DNA from: CAYFQV01 sp964413635 | GTDB lineage: Bacteria > Spirochaetota > Spirochaetia > DSM-27196 > PWMO01 | Length of the DNA: 17,290 nucleotides | Direction of reading: 5' to 3' | Assembly: GCA_964413635.1 (NCBI GenBank) | Contig: CAYPTH010000070.1 | Coordinates: 1-17,290 of the forward strand | Part shown: piece after piece, positions 14,279-17,290 of the stretch | How positions within the stretch are numbered: position 1 is the first letter of the stretch | Layout: every line of letters begins with the position of its first letter | Notes under the pieces: generated by a model | The model's input: the letters and a program-made list of their open reading frames with translations, nothing else | Databases searched by the model: none | Told to the model about the DNA's origin: nothing | Made by a program: the position numbers and the translations under genes

Positions 14279-14301
14279 GCGGCGCCGATTGCCCGGACGA
14301 C

Positions 14302-16035
14302 TTACGTCTCCCGCGCCTCACCTTCACCGGCGGCGACCTTGTGTCGCTTGATTTTCTTAGTCGTAGTCATTTCCATGGGCGACTTGAGGACGGTGACCCG
14401 CTGAACGCGCTGGTAGGGCATGAGCTTCTGGTTCACTTCCTGCACCACCGATTGCACACGTGACTCTATCTCCTGCCACTTCTCCTCGTTGTTCACCGCA
14501 TCTTCCCCGAAGTAGTCCAGGTCGGGATAGACGTAGGCTTCTACGCTCTCCTCTCGGAGACGCTCATCGCTGACGTAGCCCTTCACCATGATCTGGTCGA
14601 CTTCGTCGTAGAGCTCGAAGGCATTCTCGATCTCCTCCGGGTACACATTCTTCCCCCCCGCGGTCACAATGAGGTTCTTCTGACGCCCCGTGAGGTAGAG
14701 GTAGTTCTCCCGGTCGAGATAGCCCATATCGCCCGTGCAAAAGTAGCCGTCCTCGGTGAAGCTCTCCTTGGTCGCCTCTTCGTCCTCGAAGTAACCTTGC
14801 ATGAGCATGGGCCCCTTCACGGCTATCTCTCCAACCCCGCGCTCATCCGGATTGAGAATAGTGAACTCGGTCTGGGGGATCACCTTCCCGACCGACTCCT
14901 CCTTGTAATGCTCGACGGGATTGAGCGTGATGATTGGCGAGGTCTCGGTGAGGCCGTAGCCCTGGACGAAGTCGATTCCGAGCTGGTTGAAGCGGCGGAA
15001 GGTGAAGGAGGGAAGCGGACCGCCACCGGAGATGCAGATGCGGATATGCTCCAAAGACGCCTTCTCGAGAACACTGTGAAAGATCTTTTTTCCTGGATTG
15101 ACGTGGAAGATCTTCTTGATCAGACCACTGAGTCCCATGAGGCTCCGCATGATGGCGTAGACGAGGATGCCCTTCTTCCGGATTCCGGCCATGATACCCT
15201 TGAGCAGCTTGTTGAAGAGCAGCGGAATGCTCAAGAGCATGGTGACCTCGCCGCGCTTGAGATCCTTCAGGATTTCCTGAATCGCCATGCGCTTTCCGAA
15301 GACCACCTCGGCGCCGACGCTAATTGCCTCAATGAAGACGGCGAGCATGGTGTAGGAGTGGTGCAAGGGCAGGAGGGCGTAGAACACATCCGTCGGGTAG
15401 ATTCCCAGGTTGGTCTGCGACAAGAGTGCGTCCGAGACAATGTTTTTGTGGGAGAGCATGACCCCCTTCGCGACTCCGGTGGTTCCCGAAGTGAAGAGAA
15501 TCGCCGCCAGGTCGTCCTCTCGCAGCTCCGGCCGAGGTGCGAGCTCTGCATCGATATCGAGAATGTAGTTCGGCTTCTCCCGGACCAGTGAGATCCGCTC
15601 TTCCGCAAGGTCGGCAAAACCGTCGTAGGCCTCTTCATCCGCGAAAACAATCTTCGCGCGAGCGCGCTTTGCCAATCCGAGCTTGTCTTGCAGATTCAAC
15701 TGGTTGTCAATGGGAACGACGGTGCCGGCGGCGTAGAGAACCGCCAGATACGCGATACCCCACTCCGGGGAGTTCTTGCCGGTGACCGCAACGCAATCTC
15801 CGCGCTTCACACCCTTCGAGGTCAGGTAGGAGGCGGTCCTCCGGATGCGATCCTGGATTTCCGCGTAGGTGAAGGTAAGCTCATCCGGATCAAAGCTTGT
15901 GAACGCCCGTCGATCCCCGTGGCGATCAACAGTGATATCCAGCAATTCAGGGAGGGTGGGCCAGAAGTGGCGAAGGTCCACTACGTTGGACTTCCCGTCG
16001 CGATAGTTGTTCAGAAAATCCCAGGGGTTTTGCAT
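14302..16035 (-). CDS. Long-chain acyl-CoA synthetase (AMP-binding, FadD-like)
   Basis: ANL-superfamily adenylating enzyme of 577 residues. It probably activates fatty acids to acyl-CoA through an acyl-adenylate with ATP and CoA. Key motifs are FTSGTTGVAKG (about residues 181-191, the phosphate-binding loop), YGLTETSP from residue 360, the YFCTGDMGYLD hinge-region Asp, LTGRQKNLIVTAGGKNVYPEEIE, and a C-terminal T-T-T-K-K-I-K-R with the family's catalytic-type lysine. There is no signal peptide; it may associate with the membrane. AGAGGA sits seven bases before the ATG at 16035. The gene follows a tetR gene by 26 bases, consistent with an acyl-CoA- or fatty-acid-responsive operon. Chain-length preference cannot be read from the sequence, so no exact symbol is given. 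Confidence 0.91.
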   Translation of the reverse strand: MQNPWDFLNNYRDGKSNVVDLRHFWPTLPELLDITVDRHGDRRAFTSFDPDELTFTYAEIQDRIRRTASYLTSKGVKRGDCVAVTGKNSPEWGIAYLAVLYAAGTVVPIDNQLNLQDKLGLAKRARAKIVFADEEAYDGFADLAEERISLVREKPNYILDIDAELAPRPELREDDLAAILFTSGTTGVAKGVMLSHKNIVSDALLSQTNLGIYPTDVFYALLPLHHSYTMLAVFIEAISVGAEVVFGKRMAIQEILKDLKRGEVTMLLSIPLLFNKLLKGIMAGIRKKGILVYAIMRSLMGLSGLIKKIFHVNPGKKIFHSVLEKASLEHIRICISGGGPLPSFTFRRFNQLGIDFVQGYGLTETSPIITLNPVEHYKEESVGKVIPQTEFTILNPDERGVGEIAVKGPMLMQGYFEDEEATKESFTEDGYFCTGDMGYLDRENYLYLTGRQKNLIVTAGGKNVYPEEIENAFELYDEVDQIMVKGYVSDERLREESVEAYVYPDLDYFGEDAVNNEEKWQEIESRVQSVVQEVNQKLMPYQRVQRVTVLKSPMEMTTTKKIKRHKVAAGEGEARET

Positions 16036-16061
16036 TGGCGAATCCTCTTTTGTCTCCTTTT

Positions 16062-16649
16062 TTATGACGATGCTTTCTGCGGGGTCTCGACACTCGTGAG
16101 GTAGCGTGTGATGTCGTCCAAACGGACATCGCGCACTCCGAGAAGCTGCTGTAAGAGCAGGCCGTCGACACTGGCGAGGACCAGGCGCGACAGGACGCTG
16201 TAGTCCCTCCCATGCGGCATGATCCGGTCCAGTCCCTGTTCAATGAGCTTGGCCCAGTAGTCGTAGGCTTCGACGAATCGGCGCTTGAGACTCTTGTTGT
16301 CGGTGAGCGCCTCTTGGATCAAATATACGTGAATGTGGCCCTTGGTCTCGGAGGAAATGATGGTCTTGAAAAAGAGCCGAATGATCTCCCACGCGCTGAG
16401 ACCGGGCCCCGACTCATCGATCCAGCTGAATATCTTTCTGCTCACGTACTCCATATGGCGCTCGGAAATGTCGAAGACGAGCTCACCCTTGGATCGGTAG
16501 TAGTAGTAGAGCGTACCTTTGCTGATTCCGACGCGCTCGGCAATGTCGGCGAGGCTGGTATTGGCAACGCCCTTCTCAATTATGAGCTTAGAGGCGCCTT
16601 GAATGATCTTTTCTCGATAGCCGGAGGAGGGCCCTTTAGTACGAGGCAT
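16062..16649 (-). CDS. TetR/AcrR family transcriptional regulator
   Basis: DNA-binding repressor of 195 residues. The N-terminal helix-turn-helix is clear: TSLADIAERVGISKGTLYYY (residues 31-50), followed by YRSKGELVFDI. The C-terminal ~130 residues form the variable ligand-binding and dimerisation part, with a short HIHVYLIQEAL helix and a hydrophobic SVDGLLLQQLLG helix. AGGAG lies six bases before the ATG at 16649. It is the first gene of a probable tetR-acyl-CoA synthetase-rsmE operon. Nested palindromes at its promoter suggest autoregulation. The ligand is plausibly an acyl-CoA, inferred only from the neighbour. Confidence 0.92.
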   Translation of the reverse strand: MPRTKGPSSGYREKIIQGASKLIIEKGVANTSLADIAERVGISKGTLYYYYRSKGELVFDISERHMEYVSRKIFSWIDESGPGLSAWEIIRLFFKTIISSETKGHIHVYLIQEALTDNKSLKRRFVEAYDYWAKLIEQGLDRIMPHGRDYSVLSRLVLASVDGLLLQQLLGVRDVRLDDITRYLTSVETPQKASS

Positions 16650-16663
16650 GCGCTTCTCCTGTT

Positions 16664-16744
16664 GTCTCGGTCGTACGACCGGCTAGCCGTACCATAGTCT
16701 CGTTCTTGAACTATGTCAATTGTGAATCGGCTTTCGACCGAGAC
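16664..16744 (-). promoter_or_regulatory. Promoter with nested palindromic operators upstream of tetR
   Basis: On the minus strand TTGACA (16719-16714) and TATGGT (16696-16691) are spaced by 17 bases. Around them are a perfect 14-bp palindrome CGGTCGTACGACCG (16668-16681), an overlapping 10-bp palindrome CGGCTAGCCG (16680-16689), and CATAGT/ACTATG arms (16693-16698 and 16710-16715) bracketing the spacer. A 10-bp inverted pair GTCTCGGTCG (16664-16673) and CGACCGAGAC (16735-16744) encloses the whole promoter. This arrangement is typical of TetR autoregulation. Confidence 0.7.
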
Positions 16745-16756
16745 GCGGAAGCTCGC

Positions 16757-17290
16757 CTAATCAAGGTACTGAACGAGGTCCCGGAAATCACGGGAGATGG
16801 GCGGGATATCCATGAGCTGCGATTCAATATGGTCGAGGGCGAGCTCACCGGCGCCGCCGCTTGACGCGTGGGTGTCGCCTTGACTGGTCAGGAGGCGCCT
16901 GGGCACGCCGAACTCCGCGTGCAGGTATTCCTTCGACTCCTCCGTGAGCTCCGCGCCGTGCTGCGCCGCAAGATTGCGGGATAGGCGCAGAACAACGGCC
17001 GATACATCGGTGCGAATCTCATTCACCAGGGAAACCGCCCAGCCCCACTTCACTTCCCGGGAAAGGCCGCGCTCGAGGGCACCGATGTTGGGGGCATTCG
17101 TGCTCTCTAGGGCGTACTGCGTGTCTCCCTTGGTGAGGCCGGCGACTCGATCGAGGGCGTGCAGCGTCTCAAACGCAATGAGCTTGTATCCGGTCGCGCT
17201 GAGATAGGTCACCGCACCCTCGTCGCTCTCGGTATAGGCGCGCAACAGACCCGGCTGAATAGCAACGTCTTCGAGAATGCGGCCGAGCTC
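16757..17290 (-). CDS. Unrecognised protein, 5' part beyond the window
   Basis: An open frame of 177 codons plus stop enters from the right edge of the window, so the N-terminus is missing; it reads ELGRILEDVAIQPGLLRAYT from the edge. An internal TTG (17245) is unlikely to be the true start because the frame stays open upstream. The visible part looks mainly alpha-helical, moderately acidic and soluble, without membrane segments or cysteines. It has a Ser/Gly-rich patch (SSGGAG) near residue 140 of the visible part. I do not recognise the family. It ends 108 bases before the start of tetR on the same strand and is probably a separate transcription unit, because a full promoter lies between them. 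Codon-position composition resembles its neighbours, which supports a real gene. Confidence 0.7.
   Translation of the reverse strand, partial: ELGRILEDVAIQPGLLRAYTESDEGAVTYLSATGYKLIAFETLHALDRVAGLTKGDTQYALESTNAPNIGALERGLSREVKWGWAVSLVNEIRTDVSAVVLRLSRNLAAQHGAELTEESKEYLHAEFGVPRRLLTSQGDTHASSGGAGELALDHIESQLMDIPPISRDFRDLVQYLD

Noticed and set aside
1..17290. CRISPR arrays, tRNA or rRNA genes, insertion sequences
   Set aside because: No regularly spaced repeats, cloverleaf-like or rRNA-like stretches, transposase reading frames or terminal inverted repeats were found by eye.

Overview
The window is a GC-rich bacterial draft contig. It contains two runs of exactly 100 N (8632-8731 and 10940-11039), which look like scaffold placeholders, so this is probably a draft or metagenome assembly. 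The gene set includes a CheA/CheW/CheY chemotaxis cluster with an extra REC-ATPase protein, a MurC with an unusual E-T-C-E-Y motif, YicC next to a CMP-kinase-like protein with an N in its P-loop, and a TRAP transporter with fused permease subunits. Together these fit a free-living spirochaete (Spirochaetota) best. That assignment is inference from remembered family flavours, not a computed placement.

Layout: (1) 64-2992, plus strand: TRAP-type uptake operon, a DctP-family binding protein overlapping a fused DctQ-DctM permease. (2) 2993-3155: intergenic, with two adjacent GC-rich palindromic repeat units between convergent genes. (3) 3156-4409, minus: an exported DUF3179 lipoprotein with its own promoter. 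(4) 4063-7710, minus: murC, yicC, a cytidylate-kinase-like gene and a Mut7-C ubiquitin-like gene, packed with overlapping or abutting ends. The last gene is broken inside its RNase domain just upstream of the DUF3179 gene. (5) 7767-8631, plus: a DUF368/PopT-type undecaprenyl-phosphate transporter, divergent from murC, running into the first gap. (6) 8732-13317, minus: chemotaxis operon transcribed as REC-ATPase protein, cheY, STAS protein, cheA (interrupted by the second gap), cheW, with a good sigma70-type promoter in front. (7) 13469-16649, minus: tetR, long-chain acyl-CoA synthetase, rsmE, headed by a promoter embedded in nested palindromes. (8) 16757-17290, minus: the 3' part of an unrecognised gene that runs off the window.

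Functional themes: the murC/popT divergent pair joins peptidoglycan precursor synthesis with lipid-carrier recycling. The chemotaxis block carries a CheA with a tandem RLG...G...Q repeat resembling the c-di-GMP-binding MshEN domain, and a response-regulator/ATPase protein without a recognisable H-box. The TetR-acyl-CoA synthetase pair looks like locally regulated fatty-acid activation. No RNA genes, insertion sequences or CRISPR arrays were seen.
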